DNA from: a virus
Virus record (IMG/VR): IMGVR_UViG_3300027759_000155
Location: 1-43,048 of that record
DNA length: 43,048 bases
Direction: 5' to 3' (one strand)
Translations under genes and position numbers: made by a program
The notes under the pieces: generated by a model
What the model was told of the DNA's origin: nothing
Seen by the model: the letters and a program-made list of their open reading frames with translations, nothing else
Databases searched by the model: none
In this document: positions 23,219 through 30,550 of the stretch, piece after piece
Layout of the letters: each line of letters begins with the position of its first letter
How positions within the stretch are numbered: the stretch's first letter is position 1

Positions 23219-24573
23219 TGGCTCAACTACAAATACATAAACTCAATGAAGCATATTTAAAATTGTCTTCAACAGATGGTGGTATTTTAAGAGAAATATC
23301 TGAACATTTTACTTTCTATGCTGAGGGTTATAAATTTGTTCCATCATATAGAAATAAAGTATGGGATGGACGCATTAGATTATATAATATTAAAACATCA
23401 ACACTCCCATATGGACTCTTATTTGATGCATTAAAATTTGCAAAGAGTCGTGACTATTCTGTAGGACTTGACCATGAAATAGTTTCACGTGTGCCTCCAA
23501 GCGCAGATGGCTTGAAAACATTTGCTGGCTCTTTGAAAATTACAAATGGCTCGTCAACTATTTCTCCAAGAGACTATCAGTTGGATGCATATTGTCATGC
23601 ATGTACTGAAGGCCGCAGTCTAATTATATCACCAACTGGATCTGGTAAAAGTCTAATTATTTACCTTACAGTACGTTGGTTTTTAGAACATCATGATGAA
23701 AAGGTATTGATTGTAGTTCCAACTACAAGCCTTGTCGAGCAAATGACAAAAGACTTTGCCGACTATTCTTCACAAGATGACTCTTTTAATGCAGAAGAAG
23801 AGATACATAAAATCTATAGTGGTAAAGAAAAAAATAACTTTGACTCACGCATTGTAATTACCACGTGGCAGAGTGCAATTACATGTCCAACCCCATGGTT
23901 TCGTGAATATGGAATGGTAATTGGTGATGAGGCGCATCTCTTTAAAGCAAAGAGCCTAAATACAATTATGGCAGCGTGTGTAAATGCAAGCTACAGAATT
24001 GGAACTACTGGAACACTTGATGGCAGTGTGTGTAATGAACGTGTCCTAATTGGTAATTTTGGTCCTGTGCACAAAGTTATTTCTACAAAAGAACTTATTG
24101 ATAACGACACACTCGCTGACCTTAAGGTAAAATGTATTGTGTTAAACCATACAGATGAGCTTAAAAAGAGCGTCTCAAAAATGGATTATAAAGGTGAGAT
24201 AGATACATTAGTGTCGTTACAATCTAGAAATAATTTTATTGCTAAGCTGGCCGCCGATCAGACTGGAAACACGCTTGTACTCTTTAACTATGTCGAGAAA
24301 CACGGCAAACCACTGCATGCGCTGATTCGTAGCTTATGCGATGACGCTCGGCAAGTGTTCTATGTGAGTGGTGAAGTAAATGCAACAGATCGCGAAAACA
24401 TTCGTGAAATTACAGATAATCATACAAATCAAACAATTTTAAGATTTGGAAAAAAGAAGATTAAAGTTAATAATGACAGTACCGTAACCCTATCTAATGG
24501 AACTACAAAATTTGCTAAAGACATTACAACCAATGATGATGTATGTGATAAGTGGATATCTGCCTGGGTGTAA
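23218..24573 (+). CDS. uvsW: UvsW helicase, N-terminal fragment (split gene)
   Basis: A 451-residue fragment of the T4 UvsW superfamily 2 DNA/RNA helicase. The N-terminal DNA-binding domain is present (FYAEGYKFVPSYRNKVWDGR). The first RecA-like domain is whole: Walker A SPTGSGKS (138-145), motif Ia VVPTTSLVEQM, DEAH (237-240) and motif III GTTGTL (262-267). The second domain begins normally with NTLVLFNYVEKHGKPL and FYVSGEV, then homology stops near residue 402. A novel tail of about 50 residues (containing KKKIKVNNDSTVTLSNG and AKDITTNDDV) ends the ORF. Motifs V and VI lie in a separate gene at 25460 beyond an HNH endonuclease gene. Neither half alone can make a complete helicase. Confidence 0.9.
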   Translation: MAQLQIHKLNEAYLKLSSTDGGILREISEHFTFYAEGYKFVPSYRNKVWDGRIRLYNIKTSTLPYGLLFDALKFAKSRDYSVGLDHEIVSRVPPSADGLKTFAGSLKITNGSSTISPRDYQLDAYCHACTEGRSLIISPTGSGKSLIIYLTVRWFLEHHDEKVLIVVPTTSLVEQMTKDFADYSSQDDSFNAEEEIHKIYSGKEKNNFDSRIVITTWQSAITCPTPWFREYGMVIGDEAHLFKAKSLNTIMAACVNASYRIGTTGTLDGSVCNERVLIGNFGPVHKVISTKELIDNDTLADLKVKCIVLNHTDELKKSVSKMDYKGEIDTLVSLQSRNNFIAKLAADQTGNTLVLFNYVEKHGKPLHALIRSLCDDARQVFYVSGEVNATDRENIREITDNHTNQTILRFGKKKIKVNNDSTVTLSNGTTKFAKDITTNDDVCDKWISAWV

Positions 24574-24584
24574 TTAGAGGTTTG

Positions 24585-24592
24585 TATAAATA
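24585..24592 (+). promoter_or_regulatory. Late promoter box of HNH gene
   Basis: Exact TATAAATA, 5 bases before the ATG at 24598. It can drive both the HNH gene and the overlapping uvsW C-terminal fragment. Confidence 0.8.
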
Positions 24593-24597
24593 ACTTT

Positions 24598-25473
24598 ATG
24601 TTAATACCAGTACAAAACATAAAGAATTTCTTAATAAGTAAATTAGGAGAACCTGATAATGAAGAAGCATTAGATCAATATATTACCTTTATCATAGAAA
24701 ATGAAGTAAATTATGATACCGATCTGTATTGTGAAAATCATCATATATTACCACAGTGTATTGAACCAAATGATATTACAGTTAAACTAAAATATAATGA
24801 TCATTGTGATGCACACCTATATTTGTTTTTAGCATATAATAGAAATGATTTTCACCGACCATTAAATTTTATGAAACCTGATACTAATATTAGAGGCAAA
24901 GAATACAGCGAAAGTTTAAGCATCGCTAAAAAACAAGCTATGGAAAAATTTAAAAATTCTGATAAGTATGAAGAATACATTGAACAATGTAAAATTAAAA
25001 CTTCGCTAAGAATGAAAGGTGGTTTTGCATCAGAATTAGCTAAGCGTAGATTTGATAATAATGCAAAAGCAAAAGCCGAAATAAGTGAACACTTTAAACA
25101 ATTATGGGCTGACCCTGAGTATAAAAAACGAGTTAAAGAATCAATGATAGCTGAAAGGAATACCCCTGAGGGAAAATTACGAATGAAGCGAGCTGCTCGA
25201 GAATATTGGGATTACAGGTCGATTGAAGAGCGTGAAGAGTTTTCATTAAAAATGCAGGATGTTAATAGTAATGTAGATAAAAGACTAAAGGCCGGTATAT
25301 CAATCAAAGAAAAGTGGACAGACCCTAATTTTAGAGATAAAATGAAAAACCGCAAACATGGGTCAAATTCAACTTCACTTAAAGAAAAGTGGGCTGATCC
25401 AGAATGGAGAGCTATGATGTTGGCAAATAGAAAATTAGCAAAAGAAAGAAAAACACAAAATGAAACCAGATGA
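24598..25473 (+). CDS. HNH homing endonuclease interrupting uvsW
   Basis: A 291-residue HNH-family endonuclease. The nuclease core is ENHHILPQC (residues 46-54, tandem His48-His49) followed by NDHCDAHLYLFLAY (67-80), the usual beta-beta-alpha metal layout with late Asp and His. The basic C-terminal part repeats LWADPEYKKR (169-178), KWTDPNFRDK (239-248) and KWADPEWRAM (264-273), which are probably DNA-binding modules. The gene lies between the two halves of uvsW and overlaps the second by 14 bases, so it inserted within the helicase gene. It carries its own late box. It presumably cuts intact uvsW alleles, by analogy with known homing genes. Confidence 0.85.
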   Translation: MLIPVQNIKNFLISKLGEPDNEEALDQYITFIIENEVNYDTDLYCENHHILPQCIEPNDITVKLKYNDHCDAHLYLFLAYNRNDFHRPLNFMKPDTNIRGKEYSESLSIAKKQAMEKFKNSDKYEEYIEQCKIKTSLRMKGGFASELAKRRFDNNAKAKAEISEHFKQLWADPEYKKRVKESMIAERNTPEGKLRMKRAAREYWDYRSIEEREEFSLKMQDVNSNVDKRLKAGISIKEKWTDPNFRDKMKNRKHGSNSTSLKEKWADPEWRAMMLANRKLAKERKTQNETR

Positions 25474-25783
25474 AGTTAATGTTGGGGAAAGTGGCGTTGT
25501 TATTGTTGCATCAAGCGGGTGCTTCAGCACAGGGATAAATATTAAAAACCTACATCAGATTATCTTTGCCTCACCAACAAAGAGTCAAATACGAGTGCTT
25601 CAAAGCATTGGTCGTGGACTGCGAAAATCAGATAATGGTAACAGAACAACTGTCTATGATATTTCAGATAACTTCTCATGGAAAAAGAAGAAAAACTACA
25701 CAATGACCCATGCAATAGAGCGTATTAAAATATATGCTAAAGAGCAGTTTGACTATAAAATATACGAAATAAACTTACAATGA
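25460..25783 (+). CDS. uvsW: UvsW helicase, C-terminal fragment (split gene)
   Basis: A 107-residue fragment completing UvsW. After a short new N-terminus (MKPDEVNVGESG) homology resumes in the second RecA domain: VVIVASSGCFSTGINIKNLH (motif V), IIFASPTKSQIRVLQSIGRGLRKS in part (motif VI, with arginine finger in QSIGRGLR), then the HAIERIKIYAKEQFDYKIYEI ending (in part). T4 UvsW carries these in the same chain (IIIVASYGVFSTGISVKNLH; QTIGRVLRKH). The ATG overlaps the HNH stop by 14 bases, implying translational coupling. It must associate with the N-terminal fragment to be useful. Frames differ and no frameshift can join them. Confidence 0.88.
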   Translation: MKPDEVNVGESGVVIVASSGCFSTGINIKNLHQIIFASPTKSQIRVLQSIGRGLRKSDNGNRTTVYDISDNFSWKKKKNYTMTHAIERIKIYAKEQFDYKIYEINLQ

Positions 25784-26175
25784 TTGATAAACTATTTGAG
25801 ATTGCGCCACAGCTTGATATTCGAATCCTAACATTAACGAGTGGTAAGACTGTTATTGGAGAATATTGTCTAATAGGCGCAGAAAATGATGCAATACGAC
25901 TTCATTGTCCAATGCAAATTAAACAGATATGCTCAAGTAGTTCAATCTTTTCAGAGATATTTGTTCCACTCATATCAAACAGTGATGATGAATCATGCAT
26001 TGTATATCATGCAGCAATTGAAAGTATGATGAATGCATCACTCGATATTAAGAATAGGTATATTGAATCTCTAATAATTAATAGAGCAAATGCATTTATG
26101 ATGCTATATGAATCAGAATGTTCTGATAATTTATTTGATCCCTCACTTGAACTTGTTAAACAGTTATCATTGTAA
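25780..26175 (+). CDS. Sm-like beta-barrel protein, unknown role
   Basis: A 131-residue protein with an ATGA overlap after uvsW. Residues about 11-45 (LDIRILTLTSGKTVIGEYCL, then AENDAIRLHCPMQI) have the Sm1-like pattern (VxxxLxxGxxxxGxx...D.ixLxxp). Similar small Sm-like proteins accompany replication genes in aquatic T4-like phages. The C-terminal part is helical (IESMMNASLDIKNRYIESL). Sm-fold proteins bind RNA or act as oligomeric scaffolds, but the role here is unknown. It is probably translated in step with uvsW-b. Confidence 0.5.
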   Translation: MIDKLFEIAPQLDIRILTLTSGKTVIGEYCLIGAENDAIRLHCPMQIKQICSSSSIFSEIFVPLISNSDDESCIVYHAAIESMMNASLDIKNRYIESLIINRANAFMMLYESECSDNLFDPSLELVKQLSL

Positions 26176-26266
26176 TAACATTTGTTTACGGTTTATTTGA
26201 TTAGCATTCATTGAATCATAGATTATTATACACAACTCCTGTGGGGATGTAAATAAGAAAATGCAC

Positions 26267-26287
26267 TACACATAAAATAAATGTGTA
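26267..26287. repeat. Inverted repeat at gp55 promoter
   Basis: Perfect 7-bp arms TACACAT and ATGTGTA with a 7-base loop. The right arm overlaps the -35 box (26284-26289), a position fit for an operator. Confidence 0.45.
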
Positions 26288-26311
26288 CAAATACTGAAAA
26301 CTGTTTATAAT
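26284..26311 (+). promoter_or_regulatory. Early-type promoter of gp55
   Basis: TGTACA (26284-26289), 16-base spacer, TATAAT (26306-26311), then only 6 bases to the gp55 ATG at 26318. The 142-base gap from 26176 holds no gene. Confidence 0.65.
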
Positions 26312-26317
26312 AAAGAC

Positions 26318-26911
26318 ATGCAGCAAGAAAAAGTAAAGCGACGATCCCGAGGTGAAGACTATGTAAACAACAAAGAGTTTTCTCAACTAATTAGTGAACA
26401 TGTTGAAGGTGTACGTTCTGACCTCGCGGAAGGTAGAGAGCCACGACCACTAACTAATCATATTGGAGAATGTTTTCTTAAAATTGCCAATGGTCTATCG
26501 CGGAGTCCCAACTTTATGAATTACAGCTATCGTGAAGACATGGTTATGGATGCTGTTGAGAATTGCATTAAAGCTGTAAACAACTACAACTATGATGCAC
26601 CAACACGAAGTGGCAATGCAAATGCTTTCTCTTATTTTACTCAAATCTCTTATTTTGCATTTTTACGTCGAATTGCTAAAGAGAAAAAACATGTTGATAT
26701 TAAAAAGCTGCTAATTGAAAAAGGCAATGTTGGTAACTTTGCTGAATTTGGTGATGGCGAAGAAAACTATAGTGAGTCTCTTATTGAAAAGGTTCGGCAG
26801 AAAAATGATGCCTTCTATAAGGATGAAAATGCTCAACCAAAACCAAGTGCTAAAAGAAAAAGCAGAACAACGGTCGATAAGGCTGGAGCGCTTGATGATT
26901 TTATGTTATGA
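26318..26911 (+). CDS. gp55: Late-transcription sigma factor gp55
   Basis: A 197-residue homologue of T4 gp55 (185), the small sigma-like subunit that directs host RNA polymerase to TATAAATA late promoters. The sigma region 2-like helix block is at about residues 70-124 (YREDMVMDAVENCIKAVNNY, then AFSYFTQISYFAFLRRIAKE). The C-terminus ends ALDDFML, a hydrophobic-acidic tail of the type by which gp55 touches the sliding clamp gp45. It has an early-type promoter, as expected for a gene needed before late transcription. It overlaps gp47 by four bases (ATGA). Confidence 0.9.
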   Translation: MQQEKVKRRSRGEDYVNNKEFSQLISEHVEGVRSDLAEGREPRPLTNHIGECFLKIANGLSRSPNFMNYSYREDMVMDAVENCIKAVNNYNYDAPTRSGNANAFSYFTQISYFAFLRRIAKEKKHVDIKKLLIEKGNVGNFAEFGDGEENYSESLIEKVRQKNDAFYKDENAQPKPSAKRKSRTTVDKAGALDDFML

Positions 26912-27972
26912 AAATTGCGGTATTAACAGACACCCACACTGGGGTAAAAAATGGTAACGATATCTTTCTTGACTATACAGAAAGATTTTATTCTGAGTTG
27001 TTTTTTCCATATTGTCTCAAACATGGAATAAAAAAGATAATTCATCTTGGTGACTATTTTGATCATCGTAAATATTTAAACTACAAAGTCTTATCTCGTA
27101 ATAAAGAGATGTTTTTAGATAAATTGGAGGAGTATGACATGACAATGGATATTATTCCAGGCAATCATGACACATTTTTCCGAAACACAAACTCACTCTG
27201 TAGTCTTACTGAATGCTTACAGCATCAAAGCTCACGTGTTGATGTGATTATGTCACCAACAGTTCGCGAATATGGTGGAATGCGCATTGCGTTGCTGCCC
27301 TGGATTACGGTTGAAAACTATGCAGAGTCAGTAGCCTTTATTGAAAAAGCAAATGCACCAATTATTGGAGCTCACCTTGAACTTGAAGGATTTGAAATGA
27401 TGAAGGGTGCACCGGCTGTAAGTCACGGCATGTCTGCTGGTCTTTTTTCTAGATATGAAATGGTGCTCTCTGGTCACTATCATACAAAGAGTTCACGTGA
27501 CAACATTCATTATTTAGGTGTGCCTTATGAAATTACATGGGCAGACTGTAATGATCCTAAATATTTCCATGTTCTTGACGCTACAACTCGTGAGCTAATT
27601 GAAGTTAGAAATCCAATTACACTATTCAATCGTTTGGTGTATGATGACTCAGTTCAAGTACCGCAACCAATAGTAGGTACTGAGCTCACTGGAACATACG
27701 TTAAGGTTGTAGTTACATCTAAAAAAGACCCATACGCCTTTGACAAATATATTGATTCAATTAATGCAGCAGATCCATTTGATCTTAAAATTGTAGAGTC
27801 ATTTGTAGAATATTCTGCAGACAATATTGACGATGAATCAATTGAGGTATCAGACACACCATCTCTACTAAACAGTTATGTTAATGCAATTGAAACTGAC
27901 CTTGATAAAGAGAGAATAAAAAGAAAATTGCAAGAACTATACGTAGAATCACAACTAACTGACAACATATGA
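26908..27972 (+). CDS. gp47: Recombination nuclease subunit gp47
   Basis: A 354-residue homologue of T4 gp47 and bacterial SbcD/Mre11, the metallophosphoesterase nuclease that resects DNA ends. Metal-binding motifs appear in order: DTHTG (8-12), LGDYFDHR (47-54), PGNHD (84-88), GAHLE and LSGHYHT. It acts with gp46 at double-strand breaks to feed recombination-dependent replication and to help degrade host DNA. It is overlapped by gp55 before and gp46 after (ATGA type), so the three are an operon. Confidence 0.94.
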   Translation: MKIAVLTDTHTGVKNGNDIFLDYTERFYSELFFPYCLKHGIKKIIHLGDYFDHRKYLNYKVLSRNKEMFLDKLEEYDMTMDIIPGNHDTFFRNTNSLCSLTECLQHQSSRVDVIMSPTVREYGGMRIALLPWITVENYAESVAFIEKANAPIIGAHLELEGFEMMKGAPAVSHGMSAGLFSRYEMVLSGHYHTKSSRDNIHYLGVPYEITWADCNDPKYFHVLDATTRELIEVRNPITLFNRLVYDDSVQVPQPIVGTELTGTYVKVVVTSKKDPYAFDKYIDSINAADPFDLKIVESFVEYSADNIDDESIEVSDTPSLLNSYVNAIETDLDKERIKRKLQELYVESQLTDNI

Positions 27973-29696
27973 TTATTTTTACAAAGTTAAGTTATAAAAA
28001 CTTTTTGAGCGTTGGCGACAACGAGATCTCGATAGATTTGAATGATTCAAAATCTACTCTTATTGTAGGACACAACGGATCAGGAAAGTCTCTTATGCTC
28101 GATGCTCTTTCTTTTGCGCTCTTTGGCAAACCTCATCGTAATATCAACAAGCCACAATTGGTCAATAGCATCAATGGTAAAAACTGTCTGGTAACAATCC
28201 ACTTTAAACTTAATAGTTCTGAATACAAAATTATTCGTGGTTTAAAACCAAATATTTTTGAAATTTGGCAAAATGGAATATTGGTTAATCAAGAGTCTCA
28301 TTCACGTGACTATCAAAAACTACTTGAGACTAATATCTTAAAACTCAATCATAAGAGTTTTCATCAGGTTGTTGTGCTTGGAAGCAGTAACTTTATTCCA
28401 TTTATGCAACTTAGTACGCATCATCGACGGGAAGTTATTGAAGACCTGCTTGATATTAGCGTCTTTAGTAAGATGAATGGACTTTTAAAAGAGAGTTCCA
28501 CAAAATTGCGTGATCAAATACGAGACTCTGAAAATCATATTTCCACAATAAAGGAAAAGATAAGTCTTCAACTTGCACACATAACAAGCCTACAACAATT
28601 GAGTGAAACAAACAACTCACAATATTTAGAAGAGATTAATAGCCTAAATAAAAACATAAAGGATATGTTGACTGAAAATACTGCACTCACTTTGGAGTAC
28701 AGCAATTATTATGGCAAAAACTCTCAGCAACTAAAAAGAAATGAGAAGACAAAATCTACACTTGTCTCATATCAACGACAAATTAAGGACAATATTACAA
28801 AACTTGTAAATGATGCAAAGTTTTATGAGACCAATGACAGTTGCCCTACATGCAGTCAAAATATCGACACTGATTTTAGACAGACTAAAATAGATGGGTG
28901 TAAGCACAGTGCTAAAGAATTAAATGCTGGCTACACACAATTAAAAGATTCTTTAGATGAAGTTGAGCGTGCATTAAAGACAACAACCGATGAAATAAGT
29001 CGCCTAAATCAACTAAACAATAAAGTACAAAGCAATCAAACTATAATTGAAGGCCTAGAAAAGCGAATCCAAAAACTAGTTGAGTTGACGCACACTCATC
29101 ATGAAGCTTCTGAAGTGACTGATGCACAGACAACCTTAAATGTGTTACACGTTGAAAAAGATAGTTTAGAAGACTATCGTGCACAGCAACTTGAGGAGAG
29201 AATGTACAATGAAGTTATTGCTGAGCTCTTAAAAGACACTGGTATAAAGACAAAAATTATTCGTCAATATCTTCCAGTTATGAACAAGCTTATTAATCAA
29301 TACTTGCAAATTCTTGACTTTTTTGTCCTCTTTAACCTTGATGAAAACTTTACCGAAACAATCCGCTCTCGCCACCGCGATGATTTTACCTATAGTTCAT
29401 TTAGTGAGGGGGAACGTACTAGAATTGATTTGAGCCTACTATTTGCATGGAGGCAAATTGCCAAAATGAAAAATAGCAGCAACACTAACATTTTAATTCT
29501 TGATGAAATTTTTGATAGCTCGCTTGATTCTGATGGAGTAGATTATCTGCTGAGTATAATGCAATCACTTGGCAATGAAACTAAAGTGTATGTCATAACA
29601 CATAAACCAGAGTCATTTGAAAGATCTTTTGACAGAAAAATTATTGCAAGTAAAAAAGGAAATTACACCACATATGATGTCGAGTACTTGAAGTAG
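27969..29696 (+). CDS. gp46: Recombination nuclease ATPase gp46
   Basis: A 575-residue SbcC/Rad50-type SMC ATPase. Walker A GHNGSGKS (34-41), Q-loop-type VVVLGSSNFIPFMQL, a central coiled coil with the zinc-hook CPTC (292-295), ABC signature FSEGERTRIDLSLL (478-491), Walker B ILILDE (508-513) and a D-loop SSLD (517-520). Length matches T4 gp46 (560). It partners gp47 as the end-processing complex. The gene is intact. A GIY-YIG gene follows immediately after it. Confidence 0.95.
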   Translation: MIIFTKLSYKNFLSVGDNEISIDLNDSKSTLIVGHNGSGKSLMLDALSFALFGKPHRNINKPQLVNSINGKNCLVTIHFKLNSSEYKIIRGLKPNIFEIWQNGILVNQESHSRDYQKLLETNILKLNHKSFHQVVVLGSSNFIPFMQLSTHHRREVIEDLLDISVFSKMNGLLKESSTKLRDQIRDSENHISTIKEKISLQLAHITSLQQLSETNNSQYLEEINSLNKNIKDMLTENTALTLEYSNYYGKNSQQLKRNEKTKSTLVSYQRQIKDNITKLVNDAKFYETNDSCPTCSQNIDTDFRQTKIDGCKHSAKELNAGYTQLKDSLDEVERALKTTTDEISRLNQLNNKVQSNQTIIEGLEKRIQKLVELTHTHHEASEVTDAQTTLNVLHVEKDSLEDYRAQQLEERMYNEVIAELLKDTGIKTKIIRQYLPVMNKLINQYLQILDFFVLFNLDENFTETIRSRHRDDFTYSSFSEGERTRIDLSLLFAWRQIAKMKNSSNTNILILDEIFDSSLDSDGVDYLLSIMQSLGNETKVYVITHKPESFERSFDRKIIASKKGNYTTYDVEYLK

Positions 29697-29703
29697 ATGA
29701 TTT

Positions 29704-29711
29704 TATAAATA
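29704..29711 (+). promoter_or_regulatory. Late promoter box of homing gene
   Basis: Exact TATAAATA, 20 bases before the ATG at 29732. It gives a short leader of about 15 bases with no Shine-Dalgarno sequence. Confidence 0.7.
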
Positions 29712-29731
29712 GATCTATACACTACTTCTAT

Positions 29732-30436
29732 ATGTACTGCGTCTATTTAACTACATACTCTGGAAATAAACTTCCACCATATTATATTGGTTCAACATCA
29801 CTTGAGAATATTAAGAATGGATATAAAGGAAGCGTATCCTCATTAGAATTTAAGAAACTATGGGATGATGAAATTCGAGATAATTTAGAATTTTTTACAG
29901 TAAAAATACTATCAGAACACTCAACACGCAAAGAAGCAATGGTTGCTGAGTTGAATTATCAGATTCAATATGACGTAGTAAAAAGTTCTGAATATATTAA
30001 TAAGTCATTGGCACAACCAGATGGATTTTTTGGTATGGACGTATCCGGTTCTAAAAACCCAATGTATGGTAAAAACAGAACTGGAGAAAAACATAAGGGA
30101 GGTGAAAACATTTCAAGTGCATTAAAAGCTCGATATGCTTCTGGTGCACTCGATCACGTTAAAGATATTGCGCGCAATAGATGTATTGAAAATAATCCAA
30201 TGAAATCTGCTGAAGCTATGGTTAAGGCTAAGATTAGTTGGAAAAAAAATAATAGGAATATTGGCGAAAAAAATCCAATGTTTGGGAAAAAATCACCTAT
30301 GGCTGGAAAAAAACTTTACACTGATGGCAAAATTACCCGCAGTTTTATTGAAAACGAGCAGCCTGATGGCTGGATATTAGGAAGACATTCTTCTCAAAAG
30401 GTTAAAAACTTCACAGAAATTAAAGAAATGTCCTAA
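29732..30436 (+). CDS. GIY-YIG homing endonuclease (third)
   Basis: A 234-residue free-standing endonuclease. The GIY-YIG core is YCVYLTTYSG (2-11) and YYIGSTS (17-23), then YKGS, with an acidic AELNYQIQYDVV helix. NUMOD-like motifs follow: GSKNPMYGKNRTGEKH, GEKNPMFGKKSPMAGKK and a final DGWILGRHS DNA-contact motif. It is inserted between gp46 and the VWA gene without breaking either. It differs strongly from the other two GIY-YIG genes, so the three are separate arrivals rather than recent duplicates. Confidence 0.87.
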   Translation: MYCVYLTTYSGNKLPPYYIGSTSLENIKNGYKGSVSSLEFKKLWDDEIRDNLEFFTVKILSEHSTRKEAMVAELNYQIQYDVVKSSEYINKSLAQPDGFFGMDVSGSKNPMYGKNRTGEKHKGGENISSALKARYASGALDHVKDIARNRCIENNPMKSAEAMVKAKISWKKNNRNIGEKNPMFGKKSPMAGKKLYTDGKITRSFIENEQPDGWILGRHSSQKVKNFTEIKEMS

Positions 30437-30512
30437 TCCAGTCATTTTTTGCTCGAAAATAGGTTGCCAAGTCATTGGTACCAAATAGACGTCACTTTTT
30501 TTCACTTTTTTA

Positions 30513-30541
30513 TTTACAGTGGGCAAAATTTGTGGTATTAT
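30513..30541 (+). promoter_or_regulatory. Sigma70-like promoter of VWA gene
   Basis: TTTACA (30513-30518), 17-base spacer ending TTTGTGG, TATTAT (30536-30541), ATG 9 bases later at 30551. An overlapping TATAAT at 30539-30544 is an alternative -10 but with a 20-base spacer. Confidence 0.6.
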
Positions 30542-30550
30542 AATACCATA

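Noticed and set aside
24393-25490. Group I intron in uvsW
   Set aside because: The N-fragment reads on as protein almost to the HNH gene and the C-fragment overlaps it, leaving under about 200 bases outside ORFs. I see no room for the paired core of a group I intron.
24420-25490. Split intein rejoining UvsW
   Set aside because: No nucleophile at the N-junction, no His-Asn at the C-junction, and only about 12 residues before C-fragment homology, too short for a C-intein. Kept only as a weak resemblance in the findings.
25533-25541. GATAAATA inside uvsW-b as a late promoter
   Set aside because: It lies within conserved coding sequence (STGINIKN) and is not followed by an ATG at the usual distance.
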